DNA of 64,000 bases from Typhlomys cinereus (Eukaryota; Chordata; Mammalia; Rodentia; Platacanthomyidae): the NCBI GenBank assembly GCA_023101885.1, contig JALPQD010000635.1:496001-560000 (forward strand), given 5' to 3'. The position numbers and the translations under genes were made by a program. Positions within the stretch are counted from its first letter, which is position 1; the number at the start of each line of letters is the position of its first letter. Of this stretch, positions 34,906-46,566 are shown in pieces. The notes under the pieces are model-generated. The model ran no database searches. It saw only the letters and a list, made by a program, of their open reading frames with translations, and was not told where the DNA came from.

Positions 34906-36679
34906 TGTCTCTAATAATTGTTCAAAGGATGATGGGAAAGACCGTGAATGAGGAGAAAGAATCAGTAGATAAAACTAGACTGCAAGGATATTGATAGTTG
35001 GGAGAGGCCAGGGGTTTGGGAGCACCTGGGAGTCTTGAAGTAGTGTTCGACAGCGTAGAACAGCTCTGAAACAAGAAGGGCAGCTCTTGAGCGGGACCCC
35101 AGAGAAAGGAAAAAAGGAAGGCGTTGAGACTGGGGAGTTTGTCTGTGGGTGGGAGGATGTGGAGGCAGTGCCTTCTTCAGGCCACATCCTGTATCCTGTG
35201 TCGTACTACTCCAGGTGTGAAAGCATATCTGCAGGCTTGTATGGAAGCGTTCTTCTGTCACGAGACAGCGTTGGCGTAGGAGGACAGATACTGCAGGTAT
35301 GAGAGCAGGTGGAACAGTACAGAATGATAAGGTTGTCAAACTTTTTCTGTTGAGAATGAAAACCATTTCCATTATGTTTCTTGGAACTAAAAACGGGCTA
35401 CTTATTTTGGCTGTGACACAGTGTTGGGCGGTACTGGTTTGGTCTCTGAAGCCTCGTGGTTCATTGTATGCTTAGAGTACATTTATCCTTGAAAGAAAAA
35501 TCCGCCTCTTATTCGTAGCTCACTAGCATGGTACATTGCCTTATGGATCTATCCCAGTTTATAGAATGGTACTTAGGACTTGTGGTTAATGCTCTTGCCT
35601 CTGAATCGTGAGAGGATGAATTCAGACTGTTGTTTTTAGATAAACATTCCTTTGCTTCCTGCCAGACAGTAGTCTCAAGTGAAATTCAGTGCATGGAATT
35701 TATATCAAGTGAACAATGAGCTGCGCCCTACAGACCTACTTCAAGTTACAGTAGAAAGTGTGGGATTCAGACGAGTCTGTGATTGGAATGCTGTTGGGAG
35801 ATGTCACAAATTCCGCCTCTTTCCTCATGTTTACTGAACTGAAACAGTTACAGAACCCAAACTTAAATGCAGAAAGTTTGGAGTGCTTCAAAATATTGGA
35901 CCCCATAAAGGCTGGTCATAGTTTATCATATGAAGTTTTACCTTGCTTGTTCCTTGGTTATTTCTGTCAGTTAACTTGACAGTATACAGCAAAGTGTATA
36001 GAGAGTCACAAGGAAGGGAGGAGAGTTGGCATGGAGAAGCTGACATTAGAATCAGGAAGCCAGGGAGCTCCAGGTGCAAGAGCTCAGAGCCTGTGGGAAA
36101 AGGGAGAATGTGTTGGAAGGAAGCAAAGGATGGACACAGGGATAACAATGGAAGGGAAGTTTTGGTGAAGTAGGTAGAGGGTCCAGAGCCTTGGGTTAGA
36201 GATTGGAAATTGAAGAAGTAAAGCCTATTGTCTAGAGAAAGGCATCCATTAGATGTTAGAAATGGAAGCTGTAACTGAGATCATAGTTTGTAATTGGCCG
36301 ATGGTTGAAACTGGAATAAAAACTTGTCTGCGTTTGGTAAAGGAGTGGTCAGAGAACCAGAGAGTCAGGATAGTGCAGTTCCAGAAAAGAGTTGGACTAA
36401 TTTGAAAATCATCTAAAGCAAACTTGTGTGATTTGTCCGATGATATGCTGTCCTTAGAGTATAAAAACTGGAGTTGTAGCCATGTGGTTGAGAGAGCACT
36501 AGGTGAGATTCACAGGACGGGATCGTAGCTGCAGTGTGGCTAGTGAGGGATGGAGGAGTCATCTGTGCCTGAGAGATTAAAGCAGCAAGCGGCCAGCCCC
36601 CCTCCTCACCCCCAGTAAGTGCGTGCATGTTGGCAGTCAGACCAGTGCGAGGTTCATTTCCACTTTTCAAAGTTTGCTG

Positions 36680-36770
36680 CTGCTGTGTGTGAAGACAGGG
36701 TCTCCTGTGTTCCCCTAGCCTTAGCCTCCATGGCAGCTGGAGTCAGACCCGTGCCACCAGGCCAGGTGAA
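36680..36770 (-). repeat. B1 fragment
   Basis: AGACAGGGTCTCCTGTGTTC, CTTAGCCTCCATGGCAGCTG, CCCGTGCCACCAGGCC. Confidence 0.6.
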
Positions 36771-37079
36771 GCTTTGGGTTTTGATTGCGAGGCGATTATT
36801 CTGATAATAGTGTTTACTGTTAGGCAAGGTTATCCCTTAGTAGACTTGGTATAGTTTGAATTGGATTATGATATGTTTTCATAAATGTGTTTCTCAGACT
36901 GTGTTCCTGGATCATGATAAAGAATATCTTAGGATTTTCTTTAGTAATTGGTTTAGTCTGAGAAATGCTATATATTCTGTTCTTTTTTATGAGACTCAAA
37001 AATGTATATTGTTGAGAGTTCTGTTTTGAAAAGATCTAAGGTCTTCTCTCTTCTATTGTATACATTAAATTTTGCGAAC

Positions 37080-37455
37080 TAGGTTGGGGGGTGGCTCAGT
37101 GGTTGAAGCACTGGCTGCCCAAGTAAAAGGACCAGCTTTTGGATCCCCAGATCCCATGTAAAAATACCGGGTGGGTGTGGAGACCCACCTGTAATTCCAA
37201 CACCAGAAGGCAGACAGAGTCTGGGAGCAAGCTGGGTAGCCAGACTAGCCCTAATGGCATGCTGCTGTAAGTTTATTTTTTTCTTTTTTAGAGATTCAGG
37301 CTCAAAACAGTAAGGTGGAAAAGTTACTGAGGATGATTCCCAGTAGTAACCTTGGGCCTCCATGAATATATGCATTCACACACATACATACCCTACTACA
37401 TGCATACACCCTGTACACACATTCTGTATACACACATGCACATGAAAAATGGAAA
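37080..37455 (+). repeat. B2-type SINE, old
   Basis: GGTTGGGGGGTGGCTCAGTG, TGGATCCCCAGATCCCATGT, GATGATTCCCAGTAGTAACC, then a CA-rich tail. The TTTTTTAGAGATTCAGG middle may be a further small insertion. Confidence 0.65.
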
Positions 37456-37741
37456 AAATTATGGACTGAAGTTTCATATGTTGAATATTTAACTTAAGCT
37501 ACGTGTGTGTATGAAAGAGAACAGAGAGAGAGGCAGAGAAACAGAGACAGCAAGACGTAGAGACAGAGAGGCTCTCCTGTCCTGCAGTCTAGGCTGGCCT
37601 TGAACTCAGGTATAACCAACGATGATGAACTTTGCTTCTTTTCTTAGCTTCCTAAATGCTGTGATTATAAGTGTAAGTCAGCACTTCCAGCTAGCTTCAT
37701 TTTTGTTTTGGTGTACTGTCTTATCTATTTAAGAAAATTTG

Positions 37742-37947
37742 GGGCTGGAGAGGTGGCTCAGGGGTTAAGCCTCTGCCTTGCAGGCAGAAGGTCCTGAGTT
37801 CGGATCCTAGACCCCACATATAGACAACTGGGTGGAAGCGGGGGCGACCTGCGTTTCTGGTCCTGGTAGGGCGGAGTCTGTGAATCCTGGGACAGAGTAA
37901 ACAAAGAGGAGGTGGTCCATGGTGGTTCCCGAATTCATCTGTGGTTC

Positions 37948-37987
<40 letters not shown>

Positions 37988-38015
37988 CACAATTGAATAA
38001 AAAAAAATTTAAAAC
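37742..38015 (+). repeat. B2-like SINE, subfamily A, near full length
   Basis: Head to (CA)n and AATTGAATAAAAAAAAATTT. The 9-bp duplication GAAAATTTG lies at 37,733-37,741 and 38,016-38,024. Confidence 0.92.
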
Positions 38016-38024
38016 GAAAATTTG

Positions 38025-39190
38025 ACTTGAGATGTAATTCAGATATAAACAAATTTACCATCTTTAGGGCATTATGTGGTTTTAGTCTTTTTATTTGGTA
38101 GTACCATCAGTTTATATTTTGTAGTTTAGGTGATTACAAAACAGTTCATCAGCCCAGAAGAGCTCCCTTCTTAGTTTAATAGTCGCTCCTCACCTTCCTT
38201 CCCTGGCAGCCAATAATCTAGTTTCTGGCTGTATGTATTTGCCTGTTCTGAAGCTTTTGTACAAATAGAATCGCATATGTATCCCCTTTTGTGTCTGGAC
38301 TCTTTCACTTAGCAAAGTGTTTCTAGGTTTGTCCATGCTTCAACCTGCATCAGTGTTGCATTTATTTTATGGCAGAATAGTATTCCATTGTATGGAAAGC
38401 CCACATATTGTTTTTTCTATCTTCACTAGATATTGCAGTCACTCTGTGTGGTTGCTGGTAAAATCACTGTCAAATGGCTTAAAGGAACAAAGAATTTGTC
38501 CTTTTAAGATTGTCCTGTTACAGTTCTTGGTCCACCTTGGCAGGAGAGCTCACACCAACACCAAGTTTGAGGGAACTGTCTGCACTATATCCACGTAACA
38601 GTTTGAGAGAGGGACAATCCTTGTCAGACCAGCATGTCTGGCCAAGTGTACACAAGGACGCCTCTTTCTCAAACAGCTCCCTCCATTTATTCACCTGCCC
38701 AGGGCCTAGTCCCACCCACCATGGGCTGGGTCTTCCCCATCAGCTAGACAATCTCCTGCAGGTTTGCTCTGGGCTTAACCCAACCACTAATTCTCCACAA
38801 ATGTGCCCAGAGCTCAAACCCTCAACTATCAAGTTGACACTTGTGCCTAACTATGCCCCAGATAATGGAAATAACAGTTGTTTTTGCCTTTTGGTTGCTG
38901 TGGGCAAGGTGATCACTGGCTGCTGCGACTCCTGTATTCATGTTTTCACTCCCTTAGGACGAGGTCTGGGGTGGGCGCCGGGTGCTCTGACACCTGTGTG
39001 TACCAATGCGCTCTCCCATTGGACATTTCCAGCAGCAGTGTGTGCGCTTCTGTCTCTCCTTCTTGTGCCAGCTGTAGTTACTTTGAGACAAGCAGGGATT
39101 CATTTTGTTGTAGCCAGCCTAATAGATGTGAGAAGTATCTCACTGTATGTATGGCTTTGTTTGTTTTTCTTTCTCACTAAACTCAGTTTT
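38025..39190 (-). repeat. Old L1 3'UTR, antisense, split by another repeat
   Basis: CAATAATCTAGTTTCTGGCT, TGTGTCTGGACTCTTTCACT, GTATTCCATTGTATGGAAAG up to about 38,450; then, after the insertion, CAATGCGCTCTCCCATTGGA and GAGAAGTATCTCACTGTATG. Confidence 0.7.
38500..38862 (+). repeat. Rodent interspersed repeat inserted in the L1
   Basis: Aligns with 1-345: GGCAGGAGAGCTCACACCAA, GACCAGCATGTCTGGCCAAG, AATCTCCTGCAGGTTTGCTC, ATCAAGTTGACACTTGTGC. An internal ACAGTTTGAGAGAGGGACAA stretch is not in the first copy. The 229-codon frame across it is not a gene. Confidence 0.75.
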
Positions 39191-40794
39191 AAGGAGTAAA
39201 ATTTACAATACTTTCTTGGTCAAATACTGATTCAAAACAAAACAGCACTAATGACTTAGCAGTTTCACACATACACAGAAGCATATGGTCCACATAATGG
39301 CTTGCTCCTCTGAAGGTTGCACGATGCAATCTTCCACCGATTGATTCTGGGGTGGGAGACACTGGAGTTGATACTCAGCCTGTCTGAGCTCTCGGAGCAC
39401 ATCTGACTTTCCAGACCCAGCGGCCTCCTCATCCTCCCTTCATTCTCCTGAGAAACCCCCAGAGGAGCGTAGTCGGCAGCTTCTCAGCACAGACGCTGCC
39501 AGACCTGCCTCAGCATGGCAGCTTCACCAGAGTCAAGGAAGTAGAGCATCCTCGAGCTTTCCAGAGCAGCCGTGGGTCTTCTCTTGCAGCTCATCAAACC
39601 TGTCAGCGGCGTGGGGCAGTGCGGGGCAGTGCGAGGCAAGGTCACATCCTGTTCTGGCTTGCCTGGATGGTCTAGGATCATCATGAGACGCAGTGACAGA
39701 ATCTTTGACAGACAGCTCCCCCAGGTGGAGTGTCATGCAAAGTTGCACGGTGCCTTTCCACACACTATTTACTTCAGTTGTGACATTGGGTGGAGAAAGG
39801 CGACTGGCATATGGATTTAGAGTCCTAGTTTCCACTCACCTCAGCGATGGAATCAGGGCTGTCAAGTTGGAAGATGTCCTAGGTGGGCAGACACAAGGGG
39901 TTACGAGTTGGTGAGATGCAATCAAAGCTTCAAGCAGCATGATTCCACTGGCACTGCCACTTTCATGGGCGACTTTCCATCCCTTGAGCTAAGGCATGTT
40001 GGCACTTGCCTCAGAATACTGTCCGTTCCAACTAGGAATTGGCACAAAAGCTACAGTGTGTGTGTGTGTTGGGGGGGTAGTTGTTGCCAGTTTGTCTAAT
40101 ATAGGTTGTCATGTCCTTAATAGTAGCCTTGTGTGTGTTCTGGTTGTAGCATGGTTCAGTGGAATCCATGTTGCTAATTAGTCATAGTCATTTATGTTTA
40201 GTGTGTCAGCCAGGAGGGCATTCTCTTGATCTGCCTGTTCTTGGAGATGCCAGCTTGAAGTTCACCAGACCCAATGGCAACAGTCAGGACAGCTCAGCCA
40301 GCCAGTCGTGAGGTCCCTGTGGTCATGTTTTGATGAAGCCCTTTGCTCTGGGCACTCTCTGTCTCACGTGTCCACAGGAGATGTCAATGCAGTGGCCACT
40401 CATGCTTAGTTTTCACTTTATCCAGGCCCGAGTGTGCTCGAGGGAGCCTTTTCCATCTCAGCAGCCTCTGCCAAAGTTCTCGATGCCTTTTTCTAAATCG
40501 CACCACAGGTGCAGACCAGGTGGGCAGTAGATGAACCAGCCCGAGTCTGCGTGCCCACTGACAGGGATGTTGATAAATGAGCTTCTTCCTTGTTCATTTT
40601 GGCTAGTGATGGCTTCATCTCAACCTGTTTTCTGGTTGCAAAAGTATCAATAAGTGAGTGTTGTACAAAGGTACTGGAGGGGGTCTCTCTGTTGTTTGTG
40701 CTCGGGGTCCCAAGCTCAGGTGATCCTTCTGCCGTAGCCTCCTAAGTTGCTGGAAGCAGCTGAGGCTACAAGCGCACGCGTGACCCTGTTCTCT

Positions 40795-40930
40795 CTGGGT
40801 GTTGTCATTGCTTGAGGCAGGATCTGTGCAGCCCAAGCTAGACGGAAATCTACTCTGCAGCCTAGGCTGGCTTCAAACTGCCCCCTCAACCTTCCAAGCG
40901 GGAATACAGGCAGACACCATCTTGCTCCCC
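40795..40930 (-). repeat. B1 SINE
   Basis: GAGGCAGGATCTGTGCAGCC, CAGCCTAGGCTGGCTTCAAA, GCGGGAATACAGGCAGACAC. Confidence 0.7.
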
Positions 40931-40934
40931 AGAG

Positions 40935-41222
40935 TGATTTTTTTTTTTTTTTTTTTTGTATGTGTGTACAAGAGGTCACTTGAGTGTGTGTGCCTGTGGA
41001 GGTTCAAGGGTGATACCAGAAGTCACCTGGATTACTCTACTTCCTTATGCTCTGCTCTGGGGCGTTCAAGCTCACCTTCTAGAGATTGGAATGCAAGCTG
41101 CCTGCATTTGTGTGTGGGGTCTGGTGATCTGTATTTAGTTCCTGTTTGTTTGTTTGTTTGTTTGTTTGTTTGTTTGTTTGTTTGTGAGGCAAACCCTTTA
41201 ACCCTTGAGCGATTTCCTCAGA
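40935..41222 (-). repeat. Old B2-like SINE with internal (GTTT)n
   Basis: T-run, GGTGATACCAGAAGTCACC, ATTGGAATGCAAGCTGCCTG, then (TTTG)n at about 41,143-41,184 and TTTAACCCTTGAGCGATTTC. The tetranucleotide run sits between body and head. Confidence 0.75.
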
Positions 41223-41511
41223 CTTTGTATTACCATTTTTACTATACTAAGAATAAATCTCTGTGCAAGTTTGACTGGTTGTTGCATCCTTTAACCAGGG
41301 GGCTCATATTGGAAAACATAGTACCCAACATCACTTTCAGAAACTGAGTCTGGGGTCTGTGATGACATTTCTGAGCCTGAACTTCTAGTTCCTGACTTTT
41401 TAATATTAAGAGTGCATATGGGGAGTCCTATTAGACTAAAGACCTATGAAAACATGATCGATTTGAACTCCCAAGTACTTGTGATTTCATGTCTTTGGCT
41501 AGCTTTAAGTG

Positions 41512-41655
41512 TAGGCAACTCTTTTTTTGGTAAAATATATGTGACATAGAATTCCCCATTCTAGCTGTTTCCGGTGCACACCCCTGTGGCATTGTGGACA
41601 TTCATATTGGGTAACTTCACCACTGTCCTCCTGCAGAACTTTTCATCTTTGACTT
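41512..41655 (-). repeat. Old L1 3'UTR fragment
   Basis: TTGGTAAAATATATGTGACA, TTCATATTGGGTAACTTCAC, CACTGTCCTCCTGCAGAACT. Confidence 0.65.
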
Positions 41656-41877
41656 GTCAATGTGTAAGCTATTTGCTATCTGCTGAAGCATAACTCACCT
41701 GTGAGTTCTTTTTCCACAAACAACAAAGTGATAGCTACTCAGTCCAAAGGGTCAAGAACTTGTGCATCCTAAAGCAAAGCCTAGGGGTGTGTGTGTATAT
41801 GTGTGTGTGTAAATGTAAGTGTGGGCGAAGACCCAGTGTCAATGTTGAGTATTTTTCTCAGTCACTTTTCACCTCTT

Positions 41878-42080
41878 TTTTTTTTTTTTTTTTTTTTTTT
41901 ATGGAGATGAAATCTCTCACGGAACCTGGAACTGACTAAGTTAAGACTCGCTAGTCAGCAGGCCCCACGGACCTGTGTGTCTCCTTAGTTTTCTATGTTA
42001 GTGCTGGAGGTCTGAACTTCCCAGCAACCCTCTCCACAGCTCCAAGAGGATACAAGGGCAAAGGTCAATGTAAAACTCTT
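41878..42080 (-). repeat. Rodent composite repeat fragment
   Basis: T-run, then TCTCACGGAACCTGGAACTG, CTAGTCAGCAGGCCCCACGG and GTTAGTGCTGGAGGTCTGAA. Same general type as 9,275-9,785. Confidence 0.45.
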
Positions 42081-42639
42081 GGGAGAACACTGGTTGCTGT
42101 GGACATGACCGATTGCAGTGAAAACCTTTAGGTTATAATTTATTTTGCATATTTTTTGCTACTGAAGGATTAGTTGAACAGACTGGAATGCCAAAATGGG
42201 GACAAATATGAGATCACTATTAAGCCGTCTCTTGCTGGGCAAAGCTAATTTCTCCAGCATGTTTCCTTTCTTGTAGCAGTGATTTTTTCCTCACATGTGA
42301 AGGAAAGTCGAAGAGGGCAGGTCGCACTGTACTTTTAGTTCTTGCATATTGCTCACCTGTAGTAGATCCTTCCAGGCACCGGCCGAGTCTCTTCGTACAT
42401 GTGTGAAACAAATGATAACACCACAGGAAGAATAATTCTTGAAATTATCAGAGGGACTTACTGATTCAAAGTAAGGATGTGGCCAAGGACTACAAGGTAG
42501 AACTCAGAGATTCTATTTCCTAATCTTACTTCCTTGACACCCATCCCTGGTCCATAGCATGAAATTGACTCATTTATTTAGCAGATGTTGAGTCATGAAA
42601 GGTCTAAGGTGACAGAAGCATTCAGTTTTCATTTTAATT

Positions 42640-42775
42640 TTTTTGAGCTATGGCCTCACTGTGTAGTAATCCTAGCTGTCCTGGAGCTTGCCGTGTGGTC
42701 CAGGCCTCAACTGTGGCGGCCCTTCTGCCTGTGCCTCCTGACGAGGGAATTACAGGTGTGTGCCGACATGCTTCG
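42640..42775 (-). repeat. B1 SINE, diverged
   Basis: GAGCTATGGCCTCACTGTGT, GGGAATTACAGGTGTGTGCC. Confidence 0.65.
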
Positions 42776-42956
42776 TTTGCAGTTGCAATATACCGGAACA
42801 AAGCCAGCGTGATAGGGGCACGGGCCTGGCATATTTATGCTCTGAAAAGGGACATGGGGTAATATCCAAAGCAGCACCAAGAGCGTGGAGAGCACTTCCT
42901 GCCAAGCAAGTACCTGTGAGAGGCTTGGCAGAGAGCTGTGGAGCCCAGGCAGGGAG

Positions 42957-43116
42957 CGCCGCCTGGACCAGGGGGCACCGCCTGGACCAGGGGCACCGCC
43001 TGGACAGGGGCACCACCTGGACAGGGGCACCGCCTAGACAGGGGCACCGCCTGGACAGGGGCACCGCCTGGACCAGGGGGCACCGCCTGGACAGGGGCAC
43101 CGCCTAGACAGGGGCA
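42957..43116 (+). repeat. GC-rich minisatellite, unit about 17-19 bp, about 9 copies
   Basis: Units of GCACCGCCTGGACAGGGG with CC and extra-G variants (GGACCAGGGGG), plus CACCACC and CCTAGAC variants. Open on both strands in several frames because the unit lacks stops and its length varies. Purely intronic. Confidence 0.95.
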
Positions 43117-43567
43117 GGCTGACTGAGGAGCCTCATTTGTCTTCTTGCCTCTTCTCTTCTTCCCTCCTTTGGTGCTGTTTCATCAAATCTTTGCTTTGTG
43201 CATTAGTAATGGGAGCCCTGGAGTATTTTGAGCAGCTGAGTGACGTAAGAAATGTGTCGTAGAAGACCAGCATGTCAATTGTACAACCATGTAGGTGAAC
43301 TGAGATGGATTTTGGAGGTCGTAGTTGTCAAGTAAGAGATGCAATGTTTTCTTGTGACCCCTTGCGTATGAAAGGTGCCAGATAGGCATATTGCTAGAGT
43401 AGTGACCTCTAGGAGGTGGGGGAGGGATAAAGGGGAGTGATTCTTGATGCATGCGGGGTTTCTTGTGGTTCTCGAGTTATACATTCTTATGAGTATACTA
43501 AAATGAACTGAATTTTACGTTTTTCAGTGGTGAATTTAATTTGTGAATTATGTTTTAATGAATCTCA

Positions 43568-43663
43568 GAGGAAAGAGGAGAGAAAAGGGAAGAGGGATGG
43601 AGAGAGAGACAGAGGGAGAGCGAGAGAGCGAGCGAGAGAGAGAGAGAGGGAGGGAGGGAGGGG
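43568..43663 (+). repeat. Purine-rich (GA)n tract
   Basis: Almost uninterrupted A/G for about 95 bp: GAGAGAGACAGAGGGAGAGC, GAGAGAGAGAGAGAGGGAGG. Confidence 0.9.
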
Positions 43664-44048
43664 TAGAGAATTAACAGTACTTGGCAATGTCCACAATGAA
43701 ACAACAGCTGTTTCTGAAGCTTTTCCTCTGTGTGACTGAATCGATTAGGAAAGAATTGAACCGACTAGGAAAGAAAAAGAACAAGTTTGGGAGAGGCCCA
43801 TAATGAAATAAGTGAAATGTATATTGAAGGTGGACAGTTATAGAAATGGCCCTGAATTGAAGCGAGACTTTGAGACTAATGAAAGAAGTGAATGTATGGA
43901 ATCCCATCAAAGTCAAACTTGTTGCTAGATAAGATTTTGTCTCCTCAGCCTCTTTGGATGATATATCCTGTTGTTCGTTATCTTTAAGTCTGGGGTACAA
44001 GCTTTTCTGTCTTTGCTTAGTAAAGCAGAATTGTCTATTATTTTCCAG

Positions 44049-44135
44049 GCAGAAGCAAGGCTGGCAGCAAAGCGGGCTGCCCGAGCAGAAGCAAGAGACA
44101 TCCGCATGCGGGAACTGGAGCGACAACAGAGAGAG
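44049..44135 (+). CDS. LRRFIP2: LRRFIP2 exon 3 (residues 31-59)
   Basis: Twenty-nine codons, [18 protein letters not shown] then [11 protein letters not shown], between ATTATTTTCCAG and GAG|GTAAGT. This Ala/Arg/Glu-rich helix is the signature shared by LRRFIP1 and LRRFIP2 and the most recognisable segment in the window. The alternating charges suggest a single amphipathic or coiled-coil helix. In short isoforms it is spliced to exons far downstream, in long isoforms to the next exon here. Phase 0-0. Confidence 0.96.
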
Positions 44136-45721
44136 GTAAGTCAGGGGACAAGACCGAGGCAACCTCACTACCCCCAACTCTATCTTGGGGCTCAGCGAGC
44201 GCAAAGGGCTCTTGTGGGACACAGGCATTGTGGTGAGACCATGGTGGGGAGACAACTGCATTATCTTTACTGTGTGCAGAGGATGGATCTTAAGAGACTG
44301 GGAAGGGGGCGGACTAAAGGCCCAGCTCGTCACTGCCCACCATGAGTGTCCTCTGAAGATGGCTCTTGGAGCTTCACCACACATTGCTGCAACCAGTGCT
44401 GACCCAGCAATTCAAGCGAGCAAGAGTTTATGTGGCTGCAGTCACAGAAGCAGGAGTGCGAAGCGAAGCGGCAGGCCACAGGGTTTCAGGCAGAAGCAGA
44501 GAGGAATGCATTCCTGCGGTCAGCGCGCTCAGCATCTAAACTGCAGGTCCTGGGAATGGTCCTGCCCATCTTTAGGCTGGGTGCACATCAATGAATGCAA
44601 TCAAAACAGTCCCTCCCAGGCATGCTCAGAGGCGAATCATAATCTCGAGAATGTTCTGGTGGCCTAGAGGCCTGCCTGCCTCCTGGGGTCAGGTTGACAG
44701 TTAATACAGCCACCACAATGACCAGTCAGCGAGTCTGTTCTGGGCGTTTTTCTGTGTGGTCTCACTTGCAGTATATACATGACCTCTACCTGCACCATCA
44801 TATTCCTTGCTGTCGGTCCTTCATTCCACATCCTGGCTTTGCAGAATGGGCGCAGAGCTGGATATTTTACAATGGAAGATCCAGGCAGAAGCATCGCAGT
44901 GGGTCTGGACCTCCTGCAGCTGAACTTAGCTGAATCCTCAACCTTACCAATTTGAAGCATATTTAATAATTCAGGAGAATATTCATTAAAAAATGGAAAA
45001 ACAGCCTTAAACTACCAAATTGGTAGAATCTTGTTTATGTTAAAAAACCAGTGTTCATTTAATGGATCAAAAAGAACTTGGGTAATCAATACTTTGGTTT
45101 AATTAGGTTTTGAGTTATAGTTATACTTTCTTTTTACGCTTTTACAGACTTTTAGTATGTATTTATCATCAGAAAAAAAAAACAGGATTTCTTTTTTTAT
45201 CTAGGCAAATGGAAATTGGGTTAAGCTGAAATACTTTTTAATTTTTTCTCTCTGACATGGGCTTCTCCCTGAAATGTTTTGATGATATAGTAGTACAAAG
45301 GGGGAGACGTCTGTTAGAGTGCAGTAAGTAAGCACTTCATTTTGTTGTTGGTAGTAGACTTTCTGCTGGCAAGTGAAAAAGAAATTTATGTATTTGTGTG
45401 CAGCACTGATATTAATCCTCCTAAATTTCAAATGTTACATATAGTTCTTGAAATGAATATTTGCAAAGCATTGACTTTGTACCCATAAGGTTATATTGAA
45501 GGGTAATAGAGGAGACAGTTATTAATGTAATCTATTGACGATCCCCTAAACTGTATCTTATTGTTACTGAAGGTATTTACCTTAGTAATTTCTTATTCTT
45601 TGTTTTCAAAGTGTAACTTTTATCTATCATTGTTCTTCAAAGGCAAATGCATATGATTAAGAATTTTTGGAGAATTCAGTATGTTGCAAAGCTTCAGTTT
45701 ACAAAACTTTTGTATTTTTAG
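44136..45721 (+). other. LRRFIP2: LRRFIP2 intron 3 (1,586 bp)
   Basis: Contains a rodent interspersed repeat at about 44,370-44,720. The rest is unique and AT-rich after 44,950, with no other feature seen. Confidence 0.85.
44370..44720 (+). repeat. Rodent interspersed repeat
   Basis: Ends TCAGGTTGACAGTTAATACA, preceded by CAGTCCCTCCCAGGCATGCT and, further left, GAATGGTCCTGCCCATCTTT. It is the same family as 1-345 but a different, longer variant. It lies 235 bp after exon 3. Confidence 0.65.
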
Positions 45722-45772
45722 CCCTCTCATCATTGCTTTGACCGGAAATGGGGACAGATTCAGAAGTGGCTG
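45722..45772 (+). CDS. LRRFIP2: LRRFIP2 exon 4, long-isoform cassette (residues 60-76)
   Basis: Seventeen codons, PSHHCFDRKWGQIQKWL, between TGTATTTTTAG and CTG|GTAGGC. The DRKWGQIQKW core resembles the D-KWG-I--WM segment of LRRFIP1 long isoforms, which supports a genuine cassette. Two tryptophans in a short amphipathic segment suggest a binding or packing role; that is inference. Phase 0-0, so including or skipping it keeps the frame. Confidence 0.87.
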
Positions 45773-46097
45773 GTAGGCCAGGATTGCCTGTCCTGCATGT
45801 TGTGATCAATTGCTGAACTAATGCAGTATTGAAGTAAACATTGACTAATAGTTTGCAAAGTGGGAATGTTTGCCTGTGTGAACCTGAAGGTCACAGAGAA
45901 GCCGTTGTCAGTAGTGGATCAAATGTGCCAACCATTTTCTTTTATCATCCGTAGCCTCACTTTCAAGTCATTAATGCTCCGCTCAAGAAAGACTGAGTGA
46001 ACGAATGTGTACTTTCTGCTTGCCGGTTTGTTCTTTTCCCCTAGGTTTCCCGTCCCTCTCCCTCTTCCCGTCTTTAAAAACTAACTCCAATACCAAT

Positions 46098-46215
46098 AGG
46101 ATGACTCAGCCAGTGAAGGTGCTCAACACGCTCAGCCATTTGAGTTGATCCCTGAAGCCCACATAGGAGGAAGGAGAGAAAGACCACACACACACACACA
46201 CACACACAATAACAA
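46098..46215 (+). repeat. B2-type SINE fragment
   Basis: GGATGACTCAGCCAGTGAAG, TTGATCCCTGAAGCCCACAT, then (CA)n. Confidence 0.65.
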
Positions 46216-46566
46216 ATACATTATAAAATGAACCCACACACTCTTTATGGGAGATGGCCCAAGCCGATCTTTCATCTCTGCTGCTTTTCACTGAAGAGCT
46301 ACAAAAGCAAGTCTCAGAGCAGCGGAATGTTACCGTGAATCACTCCTAACTTTGAACCTGAATTAAAGGCTCCTTGGTTGTCTTCTGCTGTGCGTTCTTA
46401 GTGGCATGGTGGCAGTGATGTGTGACTGGGCTTGGGAGGTGACGGAAACAGCCTAAACTGCTACGCAAATATTTGAAAGTGTGAGTGAGTATTTTTATGG
46501 GAAACACCCAGAGAGGTGCTTTTATCACCAACTTCAAAAAGAAACCAGGGCCGGCAGTGCCACTGC

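Larger units (their letters stand above)
26831..44048 (+). other. LRRFIP2: LRRFIP2 intron 2 (17,218 bp)
   Basis: The largest intron in the window. It carries an ID/B1 composite at 27,262, L1 3' ends at 28,995, 38,025 and 41,512, L2/MIR fragments at 30,335-31,030, young SINEs at 31,581 and 37,742, and a minisatellite at 42,957. I recognise nothing in 27,460-28,790, 29,660-30,010, 31,870-33,110 (except a doubled 15-bp CCCCACGCCCGGGTG at about 32,808-32,837), 35,000-37,080, 39,190-40,780 or 42,100-42,640. The right part of 43,120-44,048 includes a GA-rich tract. Confidence 0.88.

Noticed and set aside
38510..39199. 229-codon + strand open frame
   Set aside because: It lies across a rodent repeat and L1 3'UTR sequence. 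The first part is also found, broken, at 30-221.
43671..44384. Longest open frame in the window (minus strand, 237 codons)
   Set aside because: It runs antisense across LRRFIP2 exon 3 and both splice sites, has low-complexity composition and no family resemblance. It is a shadow frame.
44185..44667. 160-codon + strand frame after exon 3
   Set aside because: Mostly inside a dispersed rodent repeat and after a strong donor, so not an extension of LRRFIP2.
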